22,435 bases of DNA from JANMMJ01 sp964543235. Its GTDB lineage: Bacteria; Pseudomonadota; Alphaproteobacteria; Rhizobiales; Aestuariivirgaceae. The position numbers and the translations under genes are program-made. The stretch lies in contig CAZIXE010000060.1 in the NCBI GenBank assembly GCA_964543235.1, positions 1-22,435 on the forward strand, read 5' to 3'. Below, one piece after another: positions 15,178 through 22,435 of this stretch. Positions within the stretch are counted from its first letter, which is position 1. Each line of letters begins with the position of its first letter. Under the pieces are notes generated by a model. It was not told the DNA's origin and did no database searches. It saw nothing but the letters and a program-made list of their open reading frames with translations.

Positions 15178-15843
15178 ATGACTGTGTCCACCAAACATCT
15201 TCGCCTGGCCGTCGCCGTTTCTGGCGTCTTGCTCGCGACAACCTTAGCCTTGTCTTTCGCGACGCTTGGCCGTGCCGAGACGCCTATTCCGGTGGTGACC
15301 GACAGGTCTGCGCTGGGCGAGCTGGCCTTCTGGAACGCGATCAAGGAGGCGAAGGAGCCTGAGGCCTTCAAGGCCTATCTCGACAATTTTCCGAACGGAA
15401 TGTTCGCCGATCCGGCCATAGCACGCTATGCGCAACTGTCCGGCAAGTCGGTTGACGGCGGGCAGCTGCCGCTGGCTGATGTGCCGGCCGGTGCATCGAC
15501 TGCCGCCACAGAGCAGACTGAGACGCCGCCAAAGCCGGCGGTGAAACCCAAGCCTGCACAGAAGAAGGCGACGAACGCGGCGGTCAAGAAGAAGCAGGCG
15601 CCGACACAGAACAAGAAGAAGACGAAGAAAGTCACGAAAAAGCAAGCCGCGGCCAAGCGCGCGCCGGCGGCTTCGGCCAAAGCCGGCGTTCCACCGGCTG
15701 GTGCATCAGGCACGGCGAAGTGCGATCCTGCCGTAGACAAGAATTGTCCCGCCCCAAAGAAGACTGCCTTGCAGAAGCTCAAAAAGGGTGATGGCGGCGG
15801 CGGAGGCGGTAGCAGCGGCGGCGGGGGCGGCTGGGGTAACTGA
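15178..15843 (+). CDS. Secreted FPNG-motif protein with Lys-rich linker and Gly-rich tail
   Basis: The 221-residue protein has a signal peptide (about 1-33, GRA-ET). It has a short helical motif (about 44-86: ELAFWNAIKEAKEPEAFKAYLDNFPNG) of the kind often found at the C-terminus of caspase-family and Sel1 proteins in alphaproteobacteria. A strongly basic Lys/Ala/Pro linker covers about 115-170. A Cys pair (CDPAVDKNC) precedes a terminal Gly/Ser tail ending in GGGWGN. The motif that usually belongs to the caspase protein is here on a separate polypeptide 12 nt downstream, which suggests the two work together. The basic linker could bind anionic polymers such as LPS or DNA. The precise function is unknown. 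Confidence 0.7.
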   Translation: MTVSTKHLRLAVAVSGVLLATTLALSFATLGRAETPIPVVTDRSALGELAFWNAIKEAKEPEAFKAYLDNFPNGMFADPAIARYAQLSGKSVDGGQLPLADVPAGASTAATEQTETPPKPAVKPKPAQKKATNAAVKKKQAPTQNKKKTKKVTKKQAAAKRAPAASAKAGVPPAGASGTAKCDPAVDKNCPAPKKTALQKLKKGDGGGGGGSSGGGGGWGN

Positions 15844-15947
15844 CCGACAGTTTCCGAGTCTCATGTCTCCCGCGAGGCGCAACTGGCCAAGACGCGTGCC
15901 TGGGGCGAGCGACGGTCAATTGACGCAATCGAGACACTCTGACTTGC

Positions 15948-15968
15948 CCGCCAGGATCGGGCTGGCGG
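15948..15968. terminator. Possible two-way terminator hairpin
   Basis: CCGCCAG and CTGGCGG form a perfect 7-bp GC-rich stem with a 7-nt loop, in the 142-bp gap between the convergent FPNG-motif gene and dctM. No clear T-run follows on either strand, so termination is uncertain. Confidence 0.35.
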
Positions 15969-15985
15969 AAGCCCGGCGTTGAGCC

Positions 15986-17308
15986 TCAGCGGGCGCTATA
16001 GAGCTGCGGCAGATAGAGCGCTATTTCCGGGAAGATCATCACGAGGGCGAGTGCCAAAGTCATAAGCAGCACAAAGGGGACGATCGACCGATAAATGTCG
16101 CTCATGGAGATTCCCGGCGGCGCCATTGTGCGCATCAGAAACAGGTTGTAGCCGAATGGCGGGGTGATGTAGGCGATCTGGCAGGTGATCGTATAGAGCA
16201 CGCCATACCAGATGAGGTCGAAACCCAGCGCGCGGACCAGCGGAATATAAAGGGGAGCGACGATCACCAGCATGGCGGTGTCGTCCAGGAACATGCCCAT
16301 GAGGAGGAAGGAGATCTGCATGATGATCAGCACCTCCCAGGGCGAAAGACCGAGTTTTTCAAGGAACAGGGCCTCGATTGCCTTAACGGCGCCAAGACCA
16401 TCAAACACCGCGCCAAAGCAGAGCGCGGCAAGAATGATCCACATGAACATTGCGGTGATATCGAGCGTTTTGGAGAGGGTGGTCTCGATCACCTCGCGGT
16501 TCAGTTTGCCACGCAGCCAAGCGGCGGCGACAGCGGCGGCGGCGCCGACCGCCGAGCTTTCGACAAGGCTAGTAATGCCGGTGACAAAAAGTCCGATCAT
16601 CACCGCAAACACAATGAGCGGAATAATGCCGATCCACAGGAGCTGCAGTTTCTCCCGCATCGGGATGTCGCGTTCGGCGACCGACAGGGCCGGACCCAGC
16701 TCCGGCTGCAGGTAGCAGCGGACAGCAATGTAGACTATGAAGATTGCCGCCAGCATCAGGCCCGGCAGAATGCCGGCTAACCACAACTGATCGACCGGCT
16801 GGCGGGCGATCATTGCGTAGAGCACCAGAACGACGCTCGGCGGAATCAGAATCCCCAAGGTACTGCCGGCCTGAATGACGCCGGTGACCATCCGCTTGTC
16901 GTAACTCCGGCGCAGCAGCTCGGGCAGGGCAATCGTAGCGCCAATCGCCATGCCAGCAATGGAAAGGCCGTTAATCACGGAAATCAGCACCATGAGACCG
17001 ATGGTGCCAATTGCAAGCCCGCCGCGCACACCTCCCATCCAGACGTGGAACATGCGGTAGAGGTCGCTGGCGATGCCGGACTCGGCCAGGACATAACCCA
17101 TCAACACAAAGAGAGGAACTGTTGCCAAGGCATACCAGTCCTGGAGTTTTACTGCGCCGGAGAAGGGCATGTTGGTAGCGCCGTCGCCCCACAGCGCCAG
17201 GGCTGAGGTCGCCGCCACGAAACCAATGGCACCAAAGACTCGCTGCCCGGTGCCAAGGAGGATCATCATCGACACGAACATAGTCAGCGCGATCATCTCA
17301 TAGCTCAT
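15986..17308 (-). CDS. dctM: TRAP transporter large permease (DctM)
   Basis: The 440-residue, very hydrophobic protein has about 12 membrane helices and typical DctM motifs: ATVPLFVLMGYVLAESGIASDLYR, GSTLGILIPPSVVLVLYAM and the late AYITPPFGYNLFLM. It is the substrate and sodium translocating subunit of a tripartite ATP-independent periplasmic transporter. ATG 17308 overlaps the dctQ stop by 4 nt; an upstream extension to 17413 exists only as an open frame inside dctQ. The substrate cannot be read from the sequence. The adjacent divergent redox and kinase genes suggest a polyol or organic acid. No dctP binding-protein gene is present in the operon. Confidence 0.95.
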   Translation of the reverse strand: MSYEMIALTMFVSMMILLGTGQRVFGAIGFVAATSALALWGDGATNMPFSGAVKLQDWYALATVPLFVLMGYVLAESGIASDLYRMFHVWMGGVRGGLAIGTIGLMVLISVINGLSIAGMAIGATIALPELLRRSYDKRMVTGVIQAGSTLGILIPPSVVLVLYAMIARQPVDQLWLAGILPGLMLAAIFIVYIAVRCYLQPELGPALSVAERDIPMREKLQLLWIGIIPLIVFAVMIGLFVTGITSLVESSAVGAAAAVAAAWLRGKLNREVIETTLSKTLDITAMFMWIILAALCFGAVFDGLGAVKAIEALFLEKLGLSPWEVLIIMQISFLLMGMFLDDTAMLVIVAPLYIPLVRALGFDLIWYGVLYTITCQIAYITPPFGYNLFLMRTMAPPGISMSDIYRSIVPFVLLMTLALALVMIFPEIALYLPQLYSAR

Positions 17309-17817
17309 GTGATCGGCTTCCCGCGGTAGATGGCGATGTCCTTGAACATGGTCGATAGGGCCTGCAGCAGCATCAGGAAGATGCCGATGCACATAATCGA
17401 GCGAATTGGCCACAAGGGAGGTGCCCAGGCGCTGGGCCGGTGCTGACCAGTTGCGAAAGCGTAGTAGGTGCTGTCTATGCCACCCCTCAGGAGCACCAGC
17501 AGATAGACAATCAGGCCGATCACAGTCACGCAGTCGACCAGGGCCTGGGTGCGCGGGGACCAGTTGCTATAGAAGAGGTCCATGCGCACATGGCCCTCGT
17601 TCTGAAAACTGTAGGGGCCGCCCAGCATGTAGTAGGCGGTCAAGGTGAACTGGGCCATCTCGACGGTCCAGATCGGCGAGATGCTGAAGGCGGCCTTAGA
17701 GAAGGCGGCATAGAGCAGGACGGCCATCAGCAGCAGCACACCATACATGGTCAGCCGTCCAATTCGCCGGTTAAAGGCGTCGACATAGCGCACGAAATTG
17801 ATGATCCAGGTCGGCAT
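17305..17817 (-). CDS. dctQ: TRAP transporter small permease (DctQ)
   Basis: The 170-residue protein has four predicted helices (about 22-45, 50-72, 90-112 and 130-155) and the DctQ-type segment YYMLGGPYSFQNEGHVRMDLFY between helices 2 and 3. It pairs with DctM in the inner membrane and docks the periplasmic binding protein. It starts at ATG 17817 with a weak ribosome site and is the first gene of its operon. No dctP lies before it: the next gene upstream is on the other strand at 18050. Confidence 0.95.
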   Translation of the reverse strand: MPTWIINFVRYVDAFNRRIGRLTMYGVLLLMAVLLYAAFSKAAFSISPIWTVEMAQFTLTAYYMLGGPYSFQNEGHVRMDLFYSNWSPRTQALVDCVTVIGLIVYLLVLLRGGIDSTYYAFATGQHRPSAWAPPLWPIRSIMCIGIFLMLLQALSTMFKDIAIYRGKPIT

Positions 17818-18049
17818 GACCGGTCAGCGGTCCATATTTCGGGTGAATCCGCGGCACCACGCAAGGTGAACTTCGGGGGCCGGGCGGCGCTGTCGTAACG
17901 GCATTAAGAGCATCTCGTCACAGGAGGCGGGATGCTATGCTTAACAGGCCCTTACACTTCCCGGCAAGCGGGGTTTCAACAGCAAATTCGTCTGACGCAG
18001 GAATGCTCCGGCTTGGCGGGTCCGGGGAAATGGTGGAAGAAGGGGCCCA
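17818..18049. promoter_or_regulatory. Divergent control region between dctQ and the FAD operon
   Basis: This 232-bp stretch separates dctQM from the dehydrogenase-kinase operon and should hold both promoters. A GGAGG followed by an ATG at 17932 begins an open frame that continues into the dehydrogenase gene out of frame; I regard it as non-coding. I could not pick a convincing -35/-10 pair. Confidence 0.4.
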
Positions 18050-19426
18050 GTGCAGGTCGAGAGGCAAAATGTGGGCCAGGCGTACGACATTGCAGTTATC
18101 GGCGGTGGGGTCGTGGGGATCGCGGTGTTCAGGCGTTTTTCCCTCTCCGGCAAGCGCTGCATCCTCCTGGAACGCGGCGCGGACATCCTGTCGGGGGCTT
18201 CCAAGGGCAACAGTGCGCTGCTCCATACAGGATTCGATGCCCCGCCTGGAAGCCTCGAACTCCACTGCATGCAGGCAGGCTATGCGGAGTACATGGACAT
18301 CCGCGAACGGCTTAACTTGCCGCTGCTTGAGAGTTCGGCGCTGGTCGTTGCCTGGAACGAGGAGGAAAAAGGTAAACTTGCCGATATTGTCAACAGGGCT
18401 CACGGCAATGGAGTCGGGGACGTCATTGAGATCAATCGAAAGCAGTTGCGGCAGCGCGAACCTCTGCTTTCACCGCGGGCCTGCGGCGCCGTGCTGGTGC
18501 CCGGAGAGCACATCATAGATCCCTGGTCGGCGCCACTTGCCTATGCCTTGCAGGCCATCGCACATGGTGGAGTAATCCGGAGGAACGCCGAGGTGACGGC
18601 TGGCGCGTTTCGCAACGCACAATGGCGGCTGCAGACTACGGCGGGGGACGTTAAGGCGCAGATTGTCATCAATGCCAGCGGGAACTTCGGCGACATTGTC
18701 GAATCTATCGCGCGACCGTCGCCCTTTACTGTGCGGCCGCGGCGGGGGCAGTTCGTCGTCTTCGACAAGCCGGCCGCGAAACTCGTGAACGCAATTATTC
18801 TGCCGGTACCAACCGAGCGAACCAAGGGTGTGGTGCTGTTCCGGACGATCTTTGGCAATCTTGCCATAGGACCAACCGCAGAAGATGTGGATGAGCGCGA
18901 GATTGCCGATTGTGACACGCCGACGCTTGAGGGTCTGAAATCGCGCGCTATCGAGATGGTGCCGGCGCTGGCCGGGATCAGCGTCAATGCGATCTATGCC
19001 GGCCTGAGACCGGCGACCGAGCGCAAGGACTACATCATCGAAGCGGTAGCAGATCGCAACTGGATCACGGTATCCGGCATCCGTTCCACAGGACTCACCG
19101 GCTGCCTCGGCATCGCTCAGCATGTCGCAGGTCTGTATGCCGCGAATTTCGGTAGGCTTGCGGCGCCATCGGCACGCCACTGGGTTCCAGTGCCCAATCT
19201 CGCGGAAAACCGTGAACGCCCATATCTGCAGGGCGGCGACATTGTGTGCCACTGCGAGATGGTAACACGGAACGAAATCGATGCGGCGCTCGCTGGACCC
19301 TTGCCGGCCGGCGACGTTGGCGGTCTCAAGCGGCGCACGCGTGCGATGATGGGGCGCTGCCAGGGGTTCTACTGTTCAGCTCATGTGGCGGCCATCATGC
19401 GGGAGAAGGGTGTTGGAGCGGCGTAA
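18050..19426 (+). CDS. GlpA-like FAD-dependent dehydrogenase with C-terminal [2Fe-2S] (BFD) domain
   Basis: The 458-residue protein has an N-terminal dinucleotide-binding motif (DIAVIGGGVVGIAVFRRF) and a DAO-type FAD domain to about 375, including SKGNSALLHTGFD and GIRSTGLTG, as in glycerol-3-phosphate dehydrogenases. The C-terminus is a BFD-like [2Fe-2S] domain with CHC (in DIVCHCEM) and CQGFYC supplying four cysteines. It resembles GlpA of anaerobic glycerol-3-phosphate dehydrogenase. Such enzymes oxidise a hydroxy substrate and pass electrons to a partner flavoprotein. The GTG start at 18050 has GAAGAAGG nearby. The next gene overlaps its end, so the two are probably subunits of one enzyme. 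The substrate is not certain. Confidence 0.88.
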   Translation: MQVERQNVGQAYDIAVIGGGVVGIAVFRRFSLSGKRCILLERGADILSGASKGNSALLHTGFDAPPGSLELHCMQAGYAEYMDIRERLNLPLLESSALVVAWNEEEKGKLADIVNRAHGNGVGDVIEINRKQLRQREPLLSPRACGAVLVPGEHIIDPWSAPLAYALQAIAHGGVIRRNAEVTAGAFRNAQWRLQTTAGDVKAQIVINASGNFGDIVESIARPSPFTVRPRRGQFVVFDKPAAKLVNAIILPVPTERTKGVVLFRTIFGNLAIGPTAEDVDEREIADCDTPTLEGLKSRAIEMVPALAGISVNAIYAGLRPATERKDYIIEAVADRNWITVSGIRSTGLTGCLGIAQHVAGLYAANFGRLAAPSARHWVPVPNLAENRERPYLQGGDIVCHCEMVTRNEIDAALAGPLPAGDVGGLKRRTRAMMGRCQGFYCSAHVAAIMREKGVGAA

Positions 19427-20342
19427 CGTTGTCATTATCGGCGGCGGTCCGGCAGGGCTTGCAGCTGCTGCCAGGTTGCACGCCCTCGGCATTGCGGGGG
19501 TTACGGTGCTTGAGCGCGAGGCCGAGGTGGGCGGCATCCCACGTCACTGTGGCCACATGGGCTTCGGCTGGCAGAGCCACCGCCGCCTGTGGAGCGGTCC
19601 GCGGTTTGCCAGGGAATTGCAGCGCGGAACCGAGCATCTCGATGTGCGGACGGGGACAACCGTCCTGGCTTTGGGGGAGGACGGCACAGTGCAGATCCGT
19701 GACCGAAACGGTATCGGAGCGATCGCGGCACGGCGTGTGCTCATCGCCACCGGTATCCGCGAGACGCCGCGATCGGCACGGCTCATCGGCGGCAGCAGGC
19801 CGGCCGGTGTGATGAATACGGGTGCCCTGCAGCAGCATGTGTACCTGCATGGACACCGGCCGTTTCTGCGGCCGATCATCGTCGGCAGCGAATGGGTTTC
19901 GTTTTCGGCAATCCTCACTTGCCGCCATCTCGGCATCAAGCCCGTCGCGATGATCGAAGAAGGAATCCGAATCGATGCGCCAAGGCCCGGCGATCTTGTC
20001 GCGCGCTTCTTCTATGGTGTGCCGGTGCATACTCGTACCAGGCTTGTTGCCATCGTGGGCCGACAGCAAGTGGAAGCAGTGATGGTGGAGCGCGGAGCAG
20101 CGATCGAGAGGATCAATTGTGACGGGGTGATCCTCACCGGCCGATTCCGCCCCGAGAATGCGCTATTCGCTGACGGCGCCATTGCGCTCGAAGGATTGTC
20201 GCCGCGTGTGGACATAAGTTACAGGACGTCCAATCCAGTATTCTTTGCAGCAGGTAACGTCCTCGGGCCGCTCAAGACGTCCGGACAATGCTGGCAGCAA
20301 GGCCAGACCGCGGCCGGGAGCATCGCCGAGAGCCTGGCATGA
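19410..20342 (+). CDS. GlpB-like FAD/NAD(P)-binding oxidoreductase subunit
   Basis: The protein (about 310 residues) has an N-terminal FAD-binding motif (VVIIGGGPAGLAAAARLHALG), EVGGIPRHCGHMGFGW after it, a LIATGIRETPRS motif and a C-terminal FAAGNVLGPLKTSGQC segment. It is shorter than typical GlpB-like partners (about 400) and lacks an iron-sulfur motif. With the upstream GlpA-like protein it should form an electron-transfer complex. The start is ambiguous: GTG 19410 or TTG 19413 behind GGGAGAAGG (TTG has the better spacing), while ATG 19383 would add residues that do not look coded. It overlaps the previous gene, and its stop overlaps the kinase start by 4 nt. Confidence 0.85.
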   Translation: MLERRNVVIIGGGPAGLAAAARLHALGIAGVTVLEREAEVGGIPRHCGHMGFGWQSHRRLWSGPRFARELQRGTEHLDVRTGTTVLALGEDGTVQIRDRNGIGAIAARRVLIATGIRETPRSARLIGGSRPAGVMNTGALQQHVYLHGHRPFLRPIIVGSEWVSFSAILTCRHLGIKPVAMIEEGIRIDAPRPGDLVARFFYGVPVHTRTRLVAIVGRQQVEAVMVERGAAIERINCDGVILTGRFRPENALFADGAIALEGLSPRVDISYRTSNPVFFAAGNVLGPLKTSGQCWQQGQTAAGSIAESLA

Positions 20343-21766
20343 GAATTCTTGCCATCGATCAGGGCACGACAGGAACCAAGGCGTTCTCACTTGCCGATGA
20401 CGGGACATTCTCACCCATTGCGAGCTTCGCGCATCGGCAAATCTATCCCGGGCAGGACCAGGTCGAACACGATCCGGAGGAGTTGCTGGCGCATGTCGGG
20501 GCTGCGGTGGCGGCCGCCGGCGATGCAGACGCCATCGGCATCGACAACCAGGGCGAAACCGTCGTGGCGTGGGACGCACGCAGCGGCCGGCCGATCCACA
20601 ACGCCATTGTCTGGCAGGACAGCAGGAGCAAAGGTCTGACGGAGCGCCTCAAGGCCGAGGGTGCGGAGGTACTTACCCTGGAGCGAGCCGGGCTGCCTCT
20701 AGATCCCTATTTTTCCGCCAGCAAGTTTCGATGGTTGCTCGACAATGTGCCTGAGGCCCGACAGCTCAGAAGGGAAGGCCGCTTGCGGCTTGGCACAAGC
20801 GACTCTTTCTTTCTCGACCGGATCACCGGCCAGTTCGCGACGGACGTGACAACGGCTTCGCGTACCTGCCTCATGTCACTTGCGACATTTCGGTGGGATC
20901 CTGAACTATGCGGGCTGTTCGACGTGCCCATGGAATGCCTTCCGGAAATCCGCCCGACAACTGGCCCATTCGGCGAGATCGGCGGTACACCTGTGACTGC
21001 AAGCCTGGTCGACCAGCAGGCTGCACTCTTCGGTCATGGTTGCGCAAGCCAGGGCGAGGCCAAGATCACGTTCGGTACCGGCGCTTTCGCGCTGGCGGTG
21101 GCGGGTACATCGCGTATCGAGGGAGGCCGCTTCGGCATTCTGCCGACGGTTGCCTGGCAGATCGGTCATGCTGCTCCGATGTTTGCGCTCGACGGCGGCG
21201 TTTACAATGCGGCGTCGGCAGTCAACTGGGCCAAGGGTCTCGGGCTGTTTTCAGATTTCGGGGAGATCGAGCACTTTGATGCGGAGCCTGCCATCTCGCG
21301 GCGCCTGGCATTCGTGCCGGCCCTTTCGGGGCTTGCCTGTCCGCATTGGGACCGGCGAGCGGCCGGCTTGTGGATCGGCATGGGACTTGAGACGTCGCGG
21401 GCGGACATGATGCAAAGCGTGCTCGAGGGCATTGCCTTGCGCACCGCCGAAGTGGTTGCAGCGATGGCAGAACTTGTTCCCCTGGGTGGCAACATTTCGA
21501 TCGACGGCGGCCTGTCCAGGAACAGCTATTTTGTTCACTTCCTTGCGGATTTGCTCGGAAGGACCATCACTATGCCGGCGACCGCCGAGGTCACTGCACT
21601 AGGAACCGCGCGCATGGCCTTTCTCGGTAGCGGGGCACGCCAGGCGCCGGAACTCGCAGCACCACGCAAGGTCATCACGCCACGCTCCTTCGACATTGCC
21701 GAGGCCCGATCGGTCTTCGGCGAGGCGGTGGCGCGTGCCAAGGCGTGGCGGGGAGGGGACGGCTGA
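20339..21766 (+). CDS. FGGY-family carbohydrate kinase, glycerol-kinase-like
   Basis: The 475-residue protein shows the FGGY kinase plan: a phosphate loop (DQGTTGTKA), IVWQDSRS, DPYFSASKFRW, VDQQAALFG, FGTGAFAL and IDGGLSRN. Compared with E. coli GlpK, the glycerol-binding Glu84, Trp103, Tyr135, Asp245 and Phe270 positions are kept. Arg83 of the NQRET motif is replaced by Gly72 (DNQGET). The enzyme therefore probably phosphorylates glycerol or a related polyol, with some doubt about specificity. The frame is open upstream to 20288, but ATG 20339, overlapping the previous stop as ATGA, gives the normal FGGY N-terminus. Its product would be the substrate for the dehydrogenase pair upstream, giving a short catabolic route. 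Confidence 0.9.
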   Translation: MRILAIDQGTTGTKAFSLADDGTFSPIASFAHRQIYPGQDQVEHDPEELLAHVGAAVAAAGDADAIGIDNQGETVVAWDARSGRPIHNAIVWQDSRSKGLTERLKAEGAEVLTLERAGLPLDPYFSASKFRWLLDNVPEARQLRREGRLRLGTSDSFFLDRITGQFATDVTTASRTCLMSLATFRWDPELCGLFDVPMECLPEIRPTTGPFGEIGGTPVTASLVDQQAALFGHGCASQGEAKITFGTGAFALAVAGTSRIEGGRFGILPTVAWQIGHAAPMFALDGGVYNAASAVNWAKGLGLFSDFGEIEHFDAEPAISRRLAFVPALSGLACPHWDRRAAGLWIGMGLETSRADMMQSVLEGIALRTAEVVAAMAELVPLGGNISIDGGLSRNSYFVHFLADLLGRTITMPATAEVTALGTARMAFLGSGARQAPELAAPRKVITPRSFDIAEARSVFGEAVARAKAWRGGDG

Positions 21767-21772
21767 AAGCCG
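21760..21772. terminator. Short hairpin at convergent gene ends
   Basis: CGGCT-GAA-AGCCG forms a 5-bp stem that overlaps the kinase stop codon and the 7-nt gap to the convergent TPR gene. It is short and has no T-run, so it is only a weak terminator candidate. Confidence 0.2.
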
Positions 21773-21773
21773 C

Positions 21774-22304
21774 TCAGTTCACGGCCGTGGCAATGGCGCG
21801 ATCAAGGTCGCGGTATTCCTCGCAGGACTCGCCACAGCGGCGCCTAATCTCGGCAAGTTGCGCAAGCGCCAGATCGACCCGCCCGGCCGCGACATAACCT
21901 TCGCCGAGATACTCGCGGGCCAGGACAAAATCAGGATCGATGGCCAGGGCCCTCTGGTAGTAGGTGATACCAGCCTCGATCCGGCCCGCCTTGCGATGGC
22001 TGTAGCCTGTGTAGTTCAGAACCCGCGGGTCGTTCTGATTGCTGATCGCCGCAAGTACCATCAATGCCCACTCATAGTGGCCCGATCTGGCAAGGAAACG
22101 ACCCTGCCGATAGAGTTCCTCGTCTGGCAGAATGCCGGACTGAGCCTTTACACACTGCTTCTTGTTGGCATCCCAGACTTCACCCTTCTTGCACAGGGCG
22201 GCAGGGTTGGCGCCGCCGCTATCGCTCTCACCTGCAGCAAAAACCGGCTGGGTAAAGGCCAGAATTGCAATGGCTGCGGTGGCTAGGACCAATCGATGTT
22301 TCAT
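21774..22304 (-). CDS. Secreted TPR protein with CxxGxxWD...C motif
   Basis: The 176-residue protein has a signal peptide (about 1-24, VFA-AGE), then a small Cys motif (CKKGEVWDANKKQC) and TPR-type helices (about 60-176: YRQGRFLARSGHYEWALMVL, YTGYSHRKAGRIEAGITYYQRALAIDP). A second Cys pair (RRCGESC) lies near the end. It is probably a periplasmic scaffold; this kind of small secreted TPR protein is common in Rhizobiales, with function unknown to me. I chose ATG 22304 because GAGAGG lies about 8 nt upstream; an open extension to 22430 has no signal peptide. A weak promoter (TTGACG at 22397-22392 and TAGATT at 22372-22367 on the minus strand, 19 bp apart) may drive it. It ends 7 nt from the convergent kinase gene. 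Confidence 0.8.
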   Translation of the reverse strand: MKHRLVLATAAIAILAFTQPVFAAGESDSGGANPAALCKKGEVWDANKKQCVKAQSGILPDEELYRQGRFLARSGHYEWALMVLAAISNQNDPRVLNYTGYSHRKAGRIEAGITYYQRALAIDPDFVLAREYLGEGYVAAGRVDLALAQLAEIRRRCGESCEEYRDLDRAIATAVN

Positions 22305-22435
22305 GGCTGAGACCTCTCTGATACCTCGGTGGGTGATGACTGTCAGGCTGTTCAAAGGGTTCGGACAATCTATCTGTCTTGTAGTAGTGTCCGTCAAGTT
22401 CAGCAAATTGGTTGCCGGTGATGCGGGCATGGGCG

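Noticed and set aside
18470..19252. 260-codon open frame antisense to the GlpA-like gene
   Set aside because: The plus-strand frame carries FAD and [2Fe-2S] motifs; the antisense translation has none.
1..22435. CRISPR arrays, insertion sequences, tRNA or rRNA genes
   Set aside because: I saw no regularly spaced repeats, transposase motifs or RNA gene sequences in the window.

Overview
The window looks like chromosomal or large-replicon DNA of a GC-rich alphaproteobacterium, probably Hyphomicrobiales (Rhizobiales). The clues are the codon usage, the DUF1036 protein, the secreted TPR, FPNG-motif and caspase/Sel1 proteins, and the style of the type VI secretion (T6SS) and TRAP genes. No lineage marker gene is present, so this is inference.

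Layout. (A) 174-6701, plus strand: a seven-gene envelope operon. It encodes a DUF1036 periplasmic protein, a membrane-anchored LytM(M23)-lytic transglycosylase fusion, a small secreted protein, an ExbB/TolQ-type proton channel, two ExbD-type proteins, and a TonB-like protein whose C-terminal domain is not TonB. (B) 6788-11168, minus strand: vgrG, a DUF6931-like gene, the FHA gene tagH and an OmpA-like peptidoglycan-binding protein. (C) 11462-15843, plus strand: a tssA-type gene, a secreted caspase-like/Sel1 protein and a small secreted Lys/Gly-rich protein. A 293-bp divergent region holding a strong inverted repeat separates B and C. (D) 15986-17817, minus strand: TRAP permease genes dctQ and dctM without a binding-protein gene. 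(E) 18050-21766, plus strand: a GlpA-like FAD/[2Fe-2S] dehydrogenase, a GlpB-like flavoprotein and a glycerol-kinase-like FGGY kinase, translationally coupled. (F) 21774-22304, minus strand: a secreted TPR protein.

Regions A-C form the notable part. T6SS accessory genes (tssA, vgrG, tagH) occur without core genes (tssB/C/E/F/G/H/J/K/L/M) and are flanked by a module that looks powered by proton-motive force. The two ExbD proteins differ at the key proton-carrying residue: Asp20 in one, Asn20 in the other. The LytM domain has lost zinc ligands while the fused transglycosylase keeps its catalytic Glu. That protein also starts with a DKTVIIRP motif like the phosphothreonine motif that Fha proteins read in T6SS TssL. 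My working hypothesis is a proton-driven envelope or peptidoglycan-remodelling machine linked to a T6SS through FHA recognition and OmpA anchoring, with a periplasmic caspase-like protein as accessory. The individual gene calls are mostly solid; the functional link is inference. Regions D-F look like ordinary metabolic accessory genes, probably for uptake and oxidation of a polyol or a polyol phosphate.
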